Assembly (NCBI RefSeq): GCF_009498455.1
Contig: NZ_CP045644.1
Coordinates: 1,054,001 to 1,118,000, forward strand
DNA: 64,000 nucleotides
Source of the DNA: Variovorax paradoxus
GTDB taxonomy: Bacteria; Pseudomonadota; Gammaproteobacteria; Burkholderiales; Burkholderiaceae_C
Direction: 5' to 3'
Shown here: positions 37,289-46,863 of the stretch, piece by piece
Numbering within the stretch: the first letter of the stretch is position 1
Layout: every line of letters starts with the position of its first letter
Translations under genes and position numbers: made by a program
The notes under the pieces: model-generated
What the model saw: the letters and a program-made list of their open reading frames with translations, nothing else
Databases searched by the model: none
What the model was told of the DNA's origin: nothing

Positions 37289-39406
37289 TCAGCGCCAGGC
37301 GGCGCGCATGCGGTTGCGCAGGTCGATCACCGCGGCCGGCGGCGGCACGGCGGGCGGCAGCACCGGCGGCGGCGGCCAGGTCTGCAGATCGAAGCCCGCG
37401 AGGTCGGACTCGCTGATGAAGCGGGTGCGGTTGGCGTACAGGTGCCGGTCGCCACGCGCCGCCTGCTGCGTGATGTGGAAACGCTGCGGCATCACCAGGT
37501 GCAGGTGGTCGCGGGCCCGCGTCATCGCCACGTAGAGCAGGCGCCGCTCTTCTTCCAGTTCGTGCGCGCCCTGCGCCACGTCGGCCGGCATGCAGCCGTC
37601 GACCACGTTGATCACATGCACCGAGTTCCACTCCTGGCCCTTGGCCGAATGGATGGTCGACAGGATCAGGTAGTCCTCGTCGAGCAGCGGCGGGCCGGGC
37701 CGGTCGCTCGTGGCTTCGGGCGGATCGAGCGTGAGTTCGGTGAGGAAGCGTTCGCGCGAGCCATAGCCGCCCGCCAGCCGCGCCAGCTGCTCGACGTCGG
37801 CGCGCCGCACGCCCGAGGTGTCTTCGTACAACCGCTCCAGGTGCGGCTGGTACCACTGCATCGCGACTTCCACGTCGGCCGGCCACTTCAGCGACGGTTC
37901 GCGCAAGGCGGCATAGGCCTGGGCGAAGTCGGCCCACTGTTCACGCGCCGCCGACGGTGGCACGAAGTCGCGCACGGCCGCGGCCGGGTCGGCCGCCTGG
38001 TCCATCGCGTCGAGCAGGCGCGTGCCGGTGGCCGGGCCCACGCCGGGAATGAGCTGCGTGACGCGAAAGCCCGCCATGCGCCCCCGCGGGTTCTGCGCAA
38101 AACGCAGCACCGCGAGCAGGTCCTTCACGTGCGAGGCCTCGAGAAACTTGAGCCCGCCGAACTTCACGAACGGGATGTTGCGCCGCGCCAGCTCCAGTTC
38201 GAGGGCCGCGCTGTGCGACGAGGTGCGAAACAGCACCGCCTGCGACTTCAGCGCCAGCCCGCCCTCGCGGTGCGCCAGGATCTTGTCGGCCACCCAGCGT
38301 GCCTGCCCGGCCTCGTCGGGCACGAGCACCAGCACCGGCTTGCCGGCCGAGGGCTTGTCGGTCCACAGCGTCTTGGCGTGCCGCTCGGCGGCCTGCGCGA
38401 TGACGCGGTTCGACGCGTCGAGGATCGGCTGCGTCGAGCGGTAGTTGCGCTCCAGCGTGACGATGCGCGCCTGCTGCGAGAACTGCGACGGAAAGTCGAG
38501 GATGTTGCGCACCGTGGCGCCGCGGAACGAGTAGATCGACTGCGCGTCGTCGCCCACCACTGTCACGCCGCGCCCGTCGGGCTTCATGGCCCGCAGGATC
38601 GCGGCCTGCAGCAGGTTGGTGTCCTGGTACTCGTCGACCAGCACATGGTCGAAGCGCGCGCCGACATGCGAGGCCAGCGCGGGCTCGGCGACCATCTCCG
38701 CCCAGTAGAGCAGCAGGTCGTCGTAGTCGAGCACGTTCTGCTGCTGCTTGGCTTCGACGTAGGCGCCGAACAGCGTCTTGAGCTGGGCCTCCCACTCGGC
38801 GCACCAGGGGAAGCTCTCTTTCAGCACCTCGGCCAGCGGTGCGCGCGTGTTCACGCAGCGCGAGTAGATCGACAGGCAGGTGCCCTTGCGCGGGAAGCGG
38901 TTGACCGTGGACGACAGCCCCAGCTCGTGCCGCACCAGCCCCATGAGGTCTTCGGCGTCGCCGCGGTCGTGGATGGTGAAGTTCTCGTCGAGCCCGATCT
39001 GCGCGGCGTATTCGCGCAGAAGCCGCGCGCCGATGCCGTGGAAGGTGCCGGCCCAGGGCAGCGCGGGCGGGCGTTCCGACTTCAGGCCCAGCACACGCGC
39101 CAGCACCTGGCCCGCGCGGCGCTCCATTTCCTGCGCGGCGCGGCGCGAGAAGGTGAGCAGCAGCAGCCGCTGCGGATCGACCCCGCCCGCGATCAGGTGC
39201 GCCACCCGGTGCGCCAGCGTGCTGGTCTTGCCCGAGCCCGCGCCAGCGATCACGAGCAGCGGCCGGTGGTCTTCGCCGACAGCAGCACCCACGCCGTGCT
39301 CGACCGCCGCGCGCTGGTCGTCGTTGAGCGCGGCGAGCGCCGCGGCCAAGCGCTCGGCTTGCGTCTTGGGTGCGGTGGAAATAACGGGGGGCGCAGCGGT
39401 CTGCAT
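37289..39406 (-). CDS. UvrD/Rep-family SF1A DNA helicase
   Basis: A 705-residue 3'-5' superfamily 1 helicase. Motif I (Walker A) is IAGAGSGKTSTLAHR. Motif II is LVDEYQDTN, motif III VGDDAQSIYSFRGA, motif IV TLERNYRSTQPIL, motif V ILSTIHSAKGQEWNSVHV and motif VI LLYVAMTRARDHLHL. It has the UvrD-like length but a shorter C-terminus ending in an Ala/Pro-rich tail. It may be UvrD-like in repair or a stand-alone paralogue; a dedicated search is needed to separate UvrD, Rep and PcrA types. ATG 39406 (MQTAAPPVIS) is preferred; upstream in-frame codons overlap a LexA-like operator (39418-39437) that suggests SOS control. Confidence 0.9.
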   Translation of the reverse strand: MQTAAPPVISTAPKTQAERLAAALAALNDDQRAAVEHGVGAAVGEDHRPLLVIAGAGSGKTSTLAHRVAHLIAGGVDPQRLLLLTFSRRAAQEMERRAGQVLARVLGLKSERPPALPWAGTFHGIGARLLREYAAQIGLDENFTIHDRGDAEDLMGLVRHELGLSSTVNRFPRKGTCLSIYSRCVNTRAPLAEVLKESFPWCAEWEAQLKTLFGAYVEAKQQQNVLDYDDLLLYWAEMVAEPALASHVGARFDHVLVDEYQDTNLLQAAILRAMKPDGRGVTVVGDDAQSIYSFRGATVRNILDFPSQFSQQARIVTLERNYRSTQPILDASNRVIAQAAERHAKTLWTDKPSAGKPVLVLVPDEAGQARWVADKILAHREGGLALKSQAVLFRTSSHSAALELELARRNIPFVKFGGLKFLEASHVKDLLAVLRFAQNPRGRMAGFRVTQLIPGVGPATGTRLLDAMDQAADPAAAVRDFVPPSAAREQWADFAQAYAALREPSLKWPADVEVAMQWYQPHLERLYEDTSGVRRADVEQLARLAGGYGSRERFLTELTLDPPEATSDRPGPPLLDEDYLILSTIHSAKGQEWNSVHVINVVDGCMPADVAQGAHELEEERRLLYVAMTRARDHLHLVMPQRFHITQQAARGDRHLYANRTRFISESDLAGFDLQTWPPPPVLPPAVPPPAAVIDLRNRMRAAWR

Positions 39407-39417
39407 GGGCACGACTT

Positions 39418-39437
39418 TACTGTATGTCCGTCCAGTC
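39418..39437 (-). promoter_or_regulatory. LexA-like SOS box upstream of the helicase
   Basis: On the plus strand, TACTGTAT at 39418-39425 and CAG at 39433-39435 give a CTG-N10-CAG core (39420-39435). The left half matches the E. coli consensus TACTGTAT; the right half is weaker, much like the E. coli uvrD box. It lies 11-31 bp before the ATG. Confidence 0.6.
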
Positions 39438-39500
39438 CGAGTGCCTTGCCGCCCAATGGCCAGTGACATAATCGCGCCTCGCTGCAACCGGAGACTCCCC

Positions 39501-39554
39501 ATGGAAACCGCCCCGTCTCGGCAGCTTTCAACTCCCTTGCGACGCCGCGCATGA
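39501..39554 (+). CDS. Possible 17-residue leader peptide upstream of corA
   Basis: ATG at 39501 is preceded by a good Shine-Dalgarno (CGGAGA, about 10 bp away). It encodes METAPSRQLSTPLRRRA and stops with TGA, 77 bp before corA. The last codons include three Arg in a row. The region between its stop and corA contains GGGAAT (about 39571) that can pair with ATTCCC right before the corA SD. This is the arrangement of a regulatory leader, but there is no direct proof and it may simply be chance. It is too short to be judged by codon bias. Confidence 0.35.
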   Translation: METAPSRQLSTPLRRRA

Positions 39555-39631
39555 TGTACTGACGCCGGGTCCGCGGGAATTGAAAGCGCCCCTCCCTCGC
39601 CCATCGTTCAGTCATTCCCGGGAGTGAGCCC

Positions 39632-40618
39632 ATGCTCAATATCTTTACGCTCGCCAACGGCCGCCTCGTCCAGGAAGAGATCGAGTCGCTCGAAGAGCTC
39701 TCCAAGTTCCAGCCGATCTGGGTCGACCTCGAGTCGCCCACGCTCGAAGAAAAGCGCTGGATCAAGCAGTACTACGGCCTCTCGATTCCCGAAGACGCGA
39801 TGGACGAGGACATCGAGGAGTCGGCCCGCTTCTACGAAGAAGACAACGGCGAGCTGCACATCCGCTCCGACTTCCTGATCGACGACGACGAAGACCCGCG
39901 CACCGTGCGCGTCGCCTTCATCCTCAACCAGCACAACACCGACCTGCGCAGCCGCGGCGTGCTGTTCTCGATTCACGACGAAGACGTGCCCGTGTTCCGC
40001 CTGCTGCGCATGCGCGCACGTCGCGCGCCGGGGCTGATCGAAGACGCGAAGGAAGTCATGCTCAAGCTCTTCGACGCCGACGCCGAATACTCGGCCGACA
40101 CGCTGGAGAACATCTACGACGAGCTCGAAGTGGCCGGCAAGAAGGTGCTGTCGGGCAACGTCAGCGACGAGCTGGCCGGCGAGGTGCTCGGCGCCATCGC
40201 GCGCCAGGAAGACCTGAACGGCCGCATCCGCCGCAACGTGATGGACACGCGCCGCGCCGTGAGCTTCATGATGCGCAGCAAGATGCTCAACGCCGAGCAG
40301 TTCGAAGAGGCGCGCCAGATCCTGCGCGACATCGAATCGCTGGACAACCACACGGCCTTCCTCTTCGACAAGATCAACTTCCTGATGGATGCGACCGTCG
40401 GTTTCATCAACATCAACCAGAACAAGACCATCAAGATCTTCTCGGTGGCCAGTGTCGCGCTGCTGCCGCCCACGCTGATCGCGAGCATCTACGGCATGAA
40501 CTTCAAGTACATGCCCGAGCTCGACTGGCAGGTCGGCTACCCGTATGCGCTGGCGCTGATGGCGGCAAGCGCGCTGGTGCCGATGTGGTACTTCCGCCGG
40601 CGCGGCTGGCTCAAGTAA
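39632..40618 (+). CDS. corA: Magnesium/cobalt transporter CorA
   Basis: A 328-residue pentameric Mg2+ channel. It has a large acidic cytoplasmic domain (many Glu/Asp, including the DEDIEESARFYEEDNGEL stretch), a long alpha-helix region, and two C-terminal membrane helices. The first ends in the selectivity motif YGMNF (GMN, about residue 289), followed by the short periplasmic loop KYMPELDW, then the second helix and a basic end RRRGWLK. The strong CGGGAGTGAG sequence just before the ATG is the ribosome-binding site. Confidence 0.96.
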   Translation: MLNIFTLANGRLVQEEIESLEELSKFQPIWVDLESPTLEEKRWIKQYYGLSIPEDAMDEDIEESARFYEEDNGELHIRSDFLIDDDEDPRTVRVAFILNQHNTDLRSRGVLFSIHDEDVPVFRLLRMRARRAPGLIEDAKEVMLKLFDADAEYSADTLENIYDELEVAGKKVLSGNVSDELAGEVLGAIARQEDLNGRIRRNVMDTRRAVSFMMRSKMLNAEQFEEARQILRDIESLDNHTAFLFDKINFLMDATVGFININQNKTIKIFSVASVALLPPTLIASIYGMNFKYMPELDWQVGYPYALALMAASALVPMWYFRRRGWLK

Positions 40619-40674
40619 CGCCGCGCATCGGGTGCTAGAGTGACTGCCGACAGGCAGTTGACCTGGAGGGCCCC

Positions 40675-41427
40675 GTGCGCAGACTTCGTTTCCTCACCAA
40701 CCGGCACCGCGCGCCGTCGACCAACACCGCGCTCGGCCTGCTGCTGGCCTTCAATGCCGGCGCCGTCAATGCGGGCGGCTTCCTCGTGCTGCACATGTAC
40801 ACCTCGCACATGACCGGCTTCGCCTCGCAGCTGGCGGACGGCATGGTGCTGGGCAACCTCACGCTGCTGCTGAACGCGTTGGGTGCGATCCTGGCATTCG
40901 TGAGTGGCGCCGCGGTTTGCGCGGTGCTGGTGAACTGGGCGCGCCAGCACCGGCTGCATGGGGTGTATGCGCTGCCGCTGCTGCTGGAGGCCGCGCTGAT
41001 GTTCCCGTTCGGGCTCGCCGGCGCCATCACGCTGACCTGGGCCACGCCGTTCGCCGTGCCGCTCACGGTGCTGCTGCTGTCGTTCATCATGGGGCTGCAG
41101 AACGCCGTGGCGTCGAAGACCTCGGGCGGCAGCACGCGCACCACCCACATGACCGGCAACATCACCGACGTGGGGATCGAGCTGGGCAAGATGCTCTACT
41201 GGAACCGCCGCGCGCCGTCCACGCCGCTGCCGGTGCGCCACGACCGCAGCCGGCTGCGCCGCTGCGGCGGGCTGGTCGGCATGTTCGTGCTCGGGGGCGC
41301 GGTGGGTGCGCTGGGCTTCAAGCACGTGGGCTTCATCTGCGTCGTGCCGCTGGCCGCGCTGCTGCTCGCGCTGTCGATCCCGCCGCTGCTGCGCGACCTG
41401 CCATCGCTGCGTCGGCTCGCACCGTAG
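40675..41427 (+). CDS. DUF1275 (YoaK-type) membrane protein
   Basis: A 250-residue inner-membrane protein with about six helices. It matches the DUF1275 family: LAFNAGAVNAGGFLVLHMYTSHMTGF near the start, LLLSFIMGLQNAVASKTSGG, and THMTGNITDVGIELG, a hallmark of the family. The function is unknown. The start is GTG 40675, following ACCTGGAGGG (SD) by about 5 bp. It is 56 bp after corA on the same strand, so it could be co-transcribed. Its C-terminus is followed by a convergent nucleosidase gene. Confidence 0.88.
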   Translation: MRRLRFLTNRHRAPSTNTALGLLLAFNAGAVNAGGFLVLHMYTSHMTGFASQLADGMVLGNLTLLLNALGAILAFVSGAAVCAVLVNWARQHRLHGVYALPLLLEAALMFPFGLAGAITLTWATPFAVPLTVLLLSFIMGLQNAVASKTSGGSTRTTHMTGNITDVGIELGKMLYWNRRAPSTPLPVRHDRSRLRRCGGLVGMFVLGGAVGALGFKHVGFICVVPLAALLLALSIPPLLRDLPSLRRLAP

Positions 41428-41437
41428 GTGTTTTTTT

Positions 41438-42208
41438 TCAGGCCGCGTCGCGCGGCAAGGAGGCGAGCCAGGCGTCGACGAGCGCGAGGCTGTAGCGGCT
41501 CGCCACCTCGGCCACGAAACGCGTGAAGTCGCCGTGCGCGGCATCGTCGGCGCGGTCCGAAATGGTCCGCAGCGCCGCAAAGGGCACGCCGTAGTCGTGG
41601 CAGGCCTGCGCCATCGCCGCGCCTTCCATCTCGACCGCGAGCGCGTCGGGCAACGAGCGCTGCAGGGCCCCGCTCTCCGCGGTGGTCGACACGAAGCGGT
41701 CACCGCTGATCAGCAGGCCGCGATGCACCGTCGGCGACTGCAGATGGAATTCATCGACAGCCTTCTGCCCCACCAGGCGCACCGGATCACGCAGCGCACC
41801 TTCAGCCACCGCCGCCAGTGCATCGCCGATGGCCGCATCGGCCGCGAAGCGTGAGCGCCCCATCAGCGGCACCTCGTATTTCGGAAAGATCGGCGAGGCG
41901 TCCATGTCGTGCTGCAACAGCTCGGTCGCCACGACCACGTCGCCGACGTTCACGCCCGGCGCGAGTCCGCCCGCCACGCCCGTGAACACGATCGCCCGCA
42001 CGCCGAAGCGCTCGAGCAGCACCGTGGCCGTGACCGCCGCCGCGACCTTGCCGATGCGCGACAGCACCGCGACCACGGGCTGGCCCTGCAGGTGGCCGAC
42101 CCAGAAGTCACGACCGGCGACGCGCACGCGCTGCTCGTCGGGCATGCGCGCGAGGAGCGCGCTCAGCTCCTCGTGCATGGCCGCCACGATGGCGATGGGC
42201 GCAACCAC
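41438..42208 (-). CDS. 5'-methylthioadenosine/S-adenosylhomocysteine nucleosidase family protein
   Basis: A 256-residue nucleosidase of the PNP/MTAN fold that hydrolyses MTA and SAH to adenine and thioribose/ribosyl-homocysteine, and so recycles SAM by-products. Visible features are IAIVAAMHEELSALL, SRIGKVAAAVTATVLL, VFTGVAGGLAPGVNVGDVVVATELLQHDMDA and ALAVEMEGAAMAQACHDYGVPF (ribose-binding Glu/Met-Glu). RTISDRADD carries the catalytic Asp. Start is GTG at 42208. It is only 6 bp downstream of the dipeptide-binding protein gene, so it is likely the last gene of the ABC operon. Confidence 0.9.
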   Translation of the reverse strand: MVAPIAIVAAMHEELSALLARMPDEQRVRVAGRDFWVGHLQGQPVVAVLSRIGKVAAAVTATVLLERFGVRAIVFTGVAGGLAPGVNVGDVVVATELLQHDMDASPIFPKYEVPLMGRSRFAADAAIGDALAAVAEGALRDPVRLVGQKAVDEFHLQSPTVHRGLLISGDRFVSTTAESGALQRSLPDALAVEMEGAAMAQACHDYGVPFAALRTISDRADDAAHGDFTRFVAEVASRYSLALVDAWLASLPRDAA

Positions 42209-42214
42209 GACGGC

Positions 42215-43846
42215 TTACTTGATATCCACGCCGTAGAAGGTGTGGCGGCCAAACGGGCTCAATTTGAAGTCAACCACTTCCTTGCGCACCGGCTTCAGCT
42301 GCACCGCGTGGGCGATGGTGAACCACGGCGCCTGCTCCTTGAAGATGACCTGGGCCTTCTTGTAGAGCGCGTCGCGGTCGGCCTGCTTGACCGTGCTCTT
42401 GGCCTTCACCACGAGGTCTTCGTACGGCTGGTGGCAGAACTTCGAGATGTTGCTGCCGCTGGCCGACTTGGCCGAGGCGCAGCCCAGCAGCGTGTACAGG
42501 AAGTTGTCCGGGTCGCCGTTGTCGCCGGTCCAGCCCAGCATGCCCATCTGGTGCTCGCCGGCCTGCAGGCGCTTGCGGTACTCGCCCCACTCGAAGCTCT
42601 TGATCTCGGCCTTGACGTTGATCTTGGCGAGGTCGGCCTGCATCAGCTCGGCGATGCGCTTGGCGTTCGGGTTGTACGGGCGCTGCACCGGCATCGCCCA
42701 GAGGTCGGTGCTGAAGCCATCGGGGAAGCCGGCCGTCGCCAGCAGTTTCTTCGCCGCTTCGGGGTCGTACGGATCGTCCTTGGTCGCGTCGTTGTAGGAC
42801 CACATGGTCGGCGGAATCGGGTTCTTCGCGGCCACGCCGGTCGTGAGGTACACGCCGTCGATGATGGCCTTCTTGTTGATCGCCATGTTGATGGCCTTGC
42901 GCACACGCACGTCGTCGAAGGGCTTCTTCGTCGTGTTGTACGAAAGGTAGCCGACATTCAGGCCGGGCTGCTCCAGCACCTGCACATTCGGGTCCTTGCG
43001 GATCGCGTCGAGGTCGGCGGGGTTCGGGTACGGCATGACATGGCACTCGCCCTTCTGCAGCTTGGCCCAGCGCACCGACGCATCGGGCGTGATCGCGAAC
43101 ACGAGGTCGTCGATCTTCGCCTTGCCGCCCCAGTACTGCGGGAAGGCCTTGAAGCGGATGACCGCATCCTTCTGGTACTGCACCAGGTAGAACGGGCCGG
43201 TGCCGATCGGGTCTTGGTCGACCTTCTCGGGCGTGCCGGCCTTGAGCATCGCGATGGCGTATTCCTTGGACTGGATGCCCGCGTACTGCATCGCCAGGTT
43301 GGCGAGGAACGGCGCCTCGGCCTGGTTGAGCGTGATCTTCACCGTGTGGTCGTCGATGCGGTCCACCGACTTCAGCAGCTTGGGCATGCCCATGTCGTTG
43401 AAGTACGAGTGGTTCTGGCTCGTGACCTTGAAGAAGGGGTCGCTCTCCTTCCACTGGCGCTCGAGCATGAAGATGAAGTCGTCGGCGTTGAAGTCGCGCG
43501 TGGGCTTGAAGCTCTTGCTCGTGGTGTGCCACTTCACGCCCTTGCGCAGGTGGAAGGTGTACACGGTGCCGTCGGCCGAGATGTCCCATTTTTCAGCGAG
43601 GCCCGGCATGACCTTCGTGCCACCGCGCTCGAATTCGACGATGGTGTTGTAGACCTGCGTGGTCACGTCGAACGATGTGCCGGTGGTGTTCATGCCCGGG
43701 TAGAAATTTTCCGGGCTTCCTTCGGAGCAGTACACCAACGTCTTGGCTGACACGGCGCCGCAGGCCAGGGTAAGGGCCGTGAGCGCTGCCGGTGCCAGGA
43801 GCGCCAGCTTTGGTGAGCGGCGCGAAACGGAGGACTGGGTCGTCAT
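42215..43846 (-). CDS. dppA: Dipeptide-type ABC transporter substrate-binding protein
   Basis: A 543-residue periplasmic binding protein of the SBP_bac_5 family. A signal peptide runs to about residue 34 (LLAPAALTALTLACGAVSA), and the mature part starts KTLVYCSEGSPENFYPGMNTTG. Conserved segments are FHLRKGVKWHTT, FNADDFIFMLERQW and DPIGTGPFYLVQYQKDAVIRFKAFPQYWGG in parts, with a C-terminal APWFTIAHAVQLKPVRKEV. It resembles DppA more than OppA by length and start. It is encoded downstream of the two ATPase genes in the order dppB-C-D-F-A. The ligand (di/tripeptides or haem) cannot be read from sequence. Confidence 0.9.
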   Translation of the reverse strand: MTTQSSVSRRSPKLALLAPAALTALTLACGAVSAKTLVYCSEGSPENFYPGMNTTGTSFDVTTQVYNTIVEFERGGTKVMPGLAEKWDISADGTVYTFHLRKGVKWHTTSKSFKPTRDFNADDFIFMLERQWKESDPFFKVTSQNHSYFNDMGMPKLLKSVDRIDDHTVKITLNQAEAPFLANLAMQYAGIQSKEYAIAMLKAGTPEKVDQDPIGTGPFYLVQYQKDAVIRFKAFPQYWGGKAKIDDLVFAITPDASVRWAKLQKGECHVMPYPNPADLDAIRKDPNVQVLEQPGLNVGYLSYNTTKKPFDDVRVRKAINMAINKKAIIDGVYLTTGVAAKNPIPPTMWSYNDATKDDPYDPEAAKKLLATAGFPDGFSTDLWAMPVQRPYNPNAKRIAELMQADLAKINVKAEIKSFEWGEYRKRLQAGEHQMGMLGWTGDNGDPDNFLYTLLGCASAKSASGSNISKFCHQPYEDLVVKAKSTVKQADRDALYKKAQVIFKEQAPWFTIAHAVQLKPVRKEVVDFKLSPFGRHTFYGVDIK

Positions 43847-43890
43847 GGGGACTCCTCGAGACAGGGTTGAAAAAATCGCCACGTCACTCT

Positions 43891-44906
43891 TCAGGAAGCG
43901 GCGAGCACGGGACCATCGGCGCGCACAGCAGGCGCACCTTCGAGAAACTGTTCGGCGTAGTGGCAAGCCACCAGCCGTTCGTCGAGCGTGCGCAGCGCGG
44001 GGCGCTCCTCGCGGCAGCGCGGCTGCACGTGCGGGCAGCGCGTGCTGAAGACGCAGCCCGTGGGCGGGTTCAGCGGCGACGGCAGCTCGCCCTTGAGCAC
44101 GATGCGCTGGCTGCTCAGGCCCGGCGTCGAGGCCAGCAGCGCCTGCGTGTACGGATGCAGCGGCCGCGCAAAGATGCGCGACTTGGGCCCGTGCTCCACC
44201 GCATAACCCAGGTACATCACGAGCACGTCGTGCGCAATGTGGCGCACCACACCCAGGTCGTGCGAAATGAAAAGGTACGCCAGCCCCAGCTCGGCCTGCA
44301 GGTCGGCCAGCAGGTTCAGCACCTGCGCCTGGATCGACACGTCGAGCGCCGACACCGGCTCGTCGGCCACCAGCAGGCGCGGCGACAGCATGAGCGCGCG
44401 CGCAATCGCAATGCGCTGGCGCTGGCCGCCCGAGAACATGTGCGGGTAGCGGTTGGCGTACTCGGGGCGCAGGCCGACGCGGGCGAGCATCTCTCGCGCC
44501 TTGTCGGCGCGCTCGGGCTTGCTCAGCGTGGTGTTGATGGCCAGCGGGTCTTCGAGCACCGCCGAAATTTTCTTGCGCGGGTTGAGCGAGCCGTACGGGT
44601 TCTGGAACACCAGCTGCACGGCCTGGCGCAGCTCGCGCTTGCGTTCATGCGGCGGGCTCACTGCATCGGCGCCGATGAGCGTCAGCTGCCCGGCTGTGGG
44701 CTTCTCGATCAGCGCGACCATGCGCGCGAGCGTCGACTTGCCGCAGCCCGATTCGCCCACCACCGCGAGCGTGCGCCCGCGTTCGAGGCGGAACGAGATG
44801 TCGCCCACAGCGCGCAGCTGCGCCGGCGCACGGAACAGCCCGCGCCTGACGTCGTAGGTGCGCTGCAGGTTGCGCGCCTCGACCACGATCTCCGGCGGAG
44901 CGTCGC

Positions 44907-44910
<4 letters not shown>
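43891..44910 (-). CDS. dppF: Dipeptide-type ABC transporter ATPase DppF
   Basis: A 339-residue cytoplasmic ATPase. Walker A is VGESGCGKSTLAR, the signature is FSGGQRQRIAIARALML, and Walker B LLVADEPVSALDVSIQAQVL. The oligopeptide-type C-terminal Cys-rich region is present (PPTGCVFSTRCPHVQPRC), with GELPSPLNPPTGC typical of DppF/OppF. Its start overlaps dppD by 4 bp (ATGA), which supports coupled translation with its partner ATPase. The leader begins PEIVVEARNLQRTYDVRRGLF. Confidence 0.94.
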
Positions 44911-45932
<1,022 letters not shown>

Positions 45933-45950
45933 CGTTGCTTTCCTTTGCTT

Positions 45951-46859
45951 TCAGCGCTTGAGCTTGGGGTCGAGCGCATCGCGCAAGCCGTCGCCCAGCA
46001 GATTGAACGCCAGCACCGCCGCAAGAATCGCAAGGCCCGGGAAGGTGACGACCCACCACGCGCGCAATACGAACTCGCGCGCGTCGGCCAGCATCGTTCC
46101 CCACTCGGGCGACGGCGGCTGCGCACCGAGTCCGATGAAACCGAGCGCTGCCGCGTCGAGGATGGCGGTCGAGACGCCGAGCGAGGCCTGCACGATCAGC
46201 GGCGCCGAGCAGTTGGGCAGCACCTCGCGGAACATCAGGCGCAGCGTGCCGGCACCGCTCACGCGCGCCGCGGTCACGTAGTCGCGCGAGACCTCGGCGA
46301 TGACGGTGGCGCGCGTGATGCGCACGTAGTGCGGCGGCACGACGATGGCCACGGCGAGCATCGCGTTGACGAGCCCCGGCCCGAGGATCGCCACGATCAC
46401 GATGGCCATCAGCAGGCTGGGCATCGTGAGAATGATGTCCATCATCCGCATGATCGTGATCTCGAGCACGCCGCGGAAGAAGCCGGCGACGAGCCCGAGC
46501 ACCACGCCCACCACCACCGACAGCGCCACCACCGCGACACCGATCGACAGCGACAGCCGCGCGCCATGCATCAGCCGCGACAGGATGTCGCGCCCGATGG
46601 CGTCGGTGCCGAGCAGGTAACTCCATGACCCGCCCTCCTGCCAGGCCGGCGGCTTGAGAAAGGCGGCGGCGTTGGTTTCGTTCGGCGCATGCGGCGCGAT
46701 CCATGGAGCGAACAGCGCGACGAGCAGCAGCACCACGATGGTGACGAGGCCGATGACCGCGCCGCGGTTCGCCGAGAAGGCGGTCCAGAACTCGCGCCAC
46801 GGGCCGGGAGGCACCGCGGCCTGCGGGCCGGGGGTGACGGCGTGGGTGTTGCTCGTCAT
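45951..46859 (-). CDS. dppC: Dipeptide-type ABC transporter permease DppC
   Basis: A 302-residue permease with an N-terminal OppC-type region (FWTAFSANRGAVIGLVTIVVLLLVALFAPWIAPH) and six predicted helices. The EAA-like loop reads EVSRDYVTAARVSGAGTLRLMFREVLPN, and the LGTDAIGRDILSRLMHGARLSL segment is a DppC hallmark. It is 4 bp downstream of dppB and 18 bp upstream of dppD. ATG 46859 gives a non-conserved N-tail of about 20 residues before the first helix. Confidence 0.93.
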   Translation of the reverse strand: MTSNTHAVTPGPQAAVPPGPWREFWTAFSANRGAVIGLVTIVVLLLVALFAPWIAPHAPNETNAAAFLKPPAWQEGGSWSYLLGTDAIGRDILSRLMHGARLSLSIGVAVVALSVVVGVVLGLVAGFFRGVLEITIMRMMDIILTMPSLLMAIVIVAILGPGLVNAMLAVAIVVPPHYVRITRATVIAEVSRDYVTAARVSGAGTLRLMFREVLPNCSAPLIVQASLGVSTAILDAAALGFIGLGAQPPSPEWGTMLADAREFVLRAWWVVTFPGLAILAAVLAFNLLGDGLRDALDPKLKR

Positions 46860-46863
46860 CGAT

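Noticed and set aside
37265..37290. Rho-independent terminator for the helicase
   Set aside because: The CCGGCC/GGCCGG hairpin lacks a T-run on the helicase strand.
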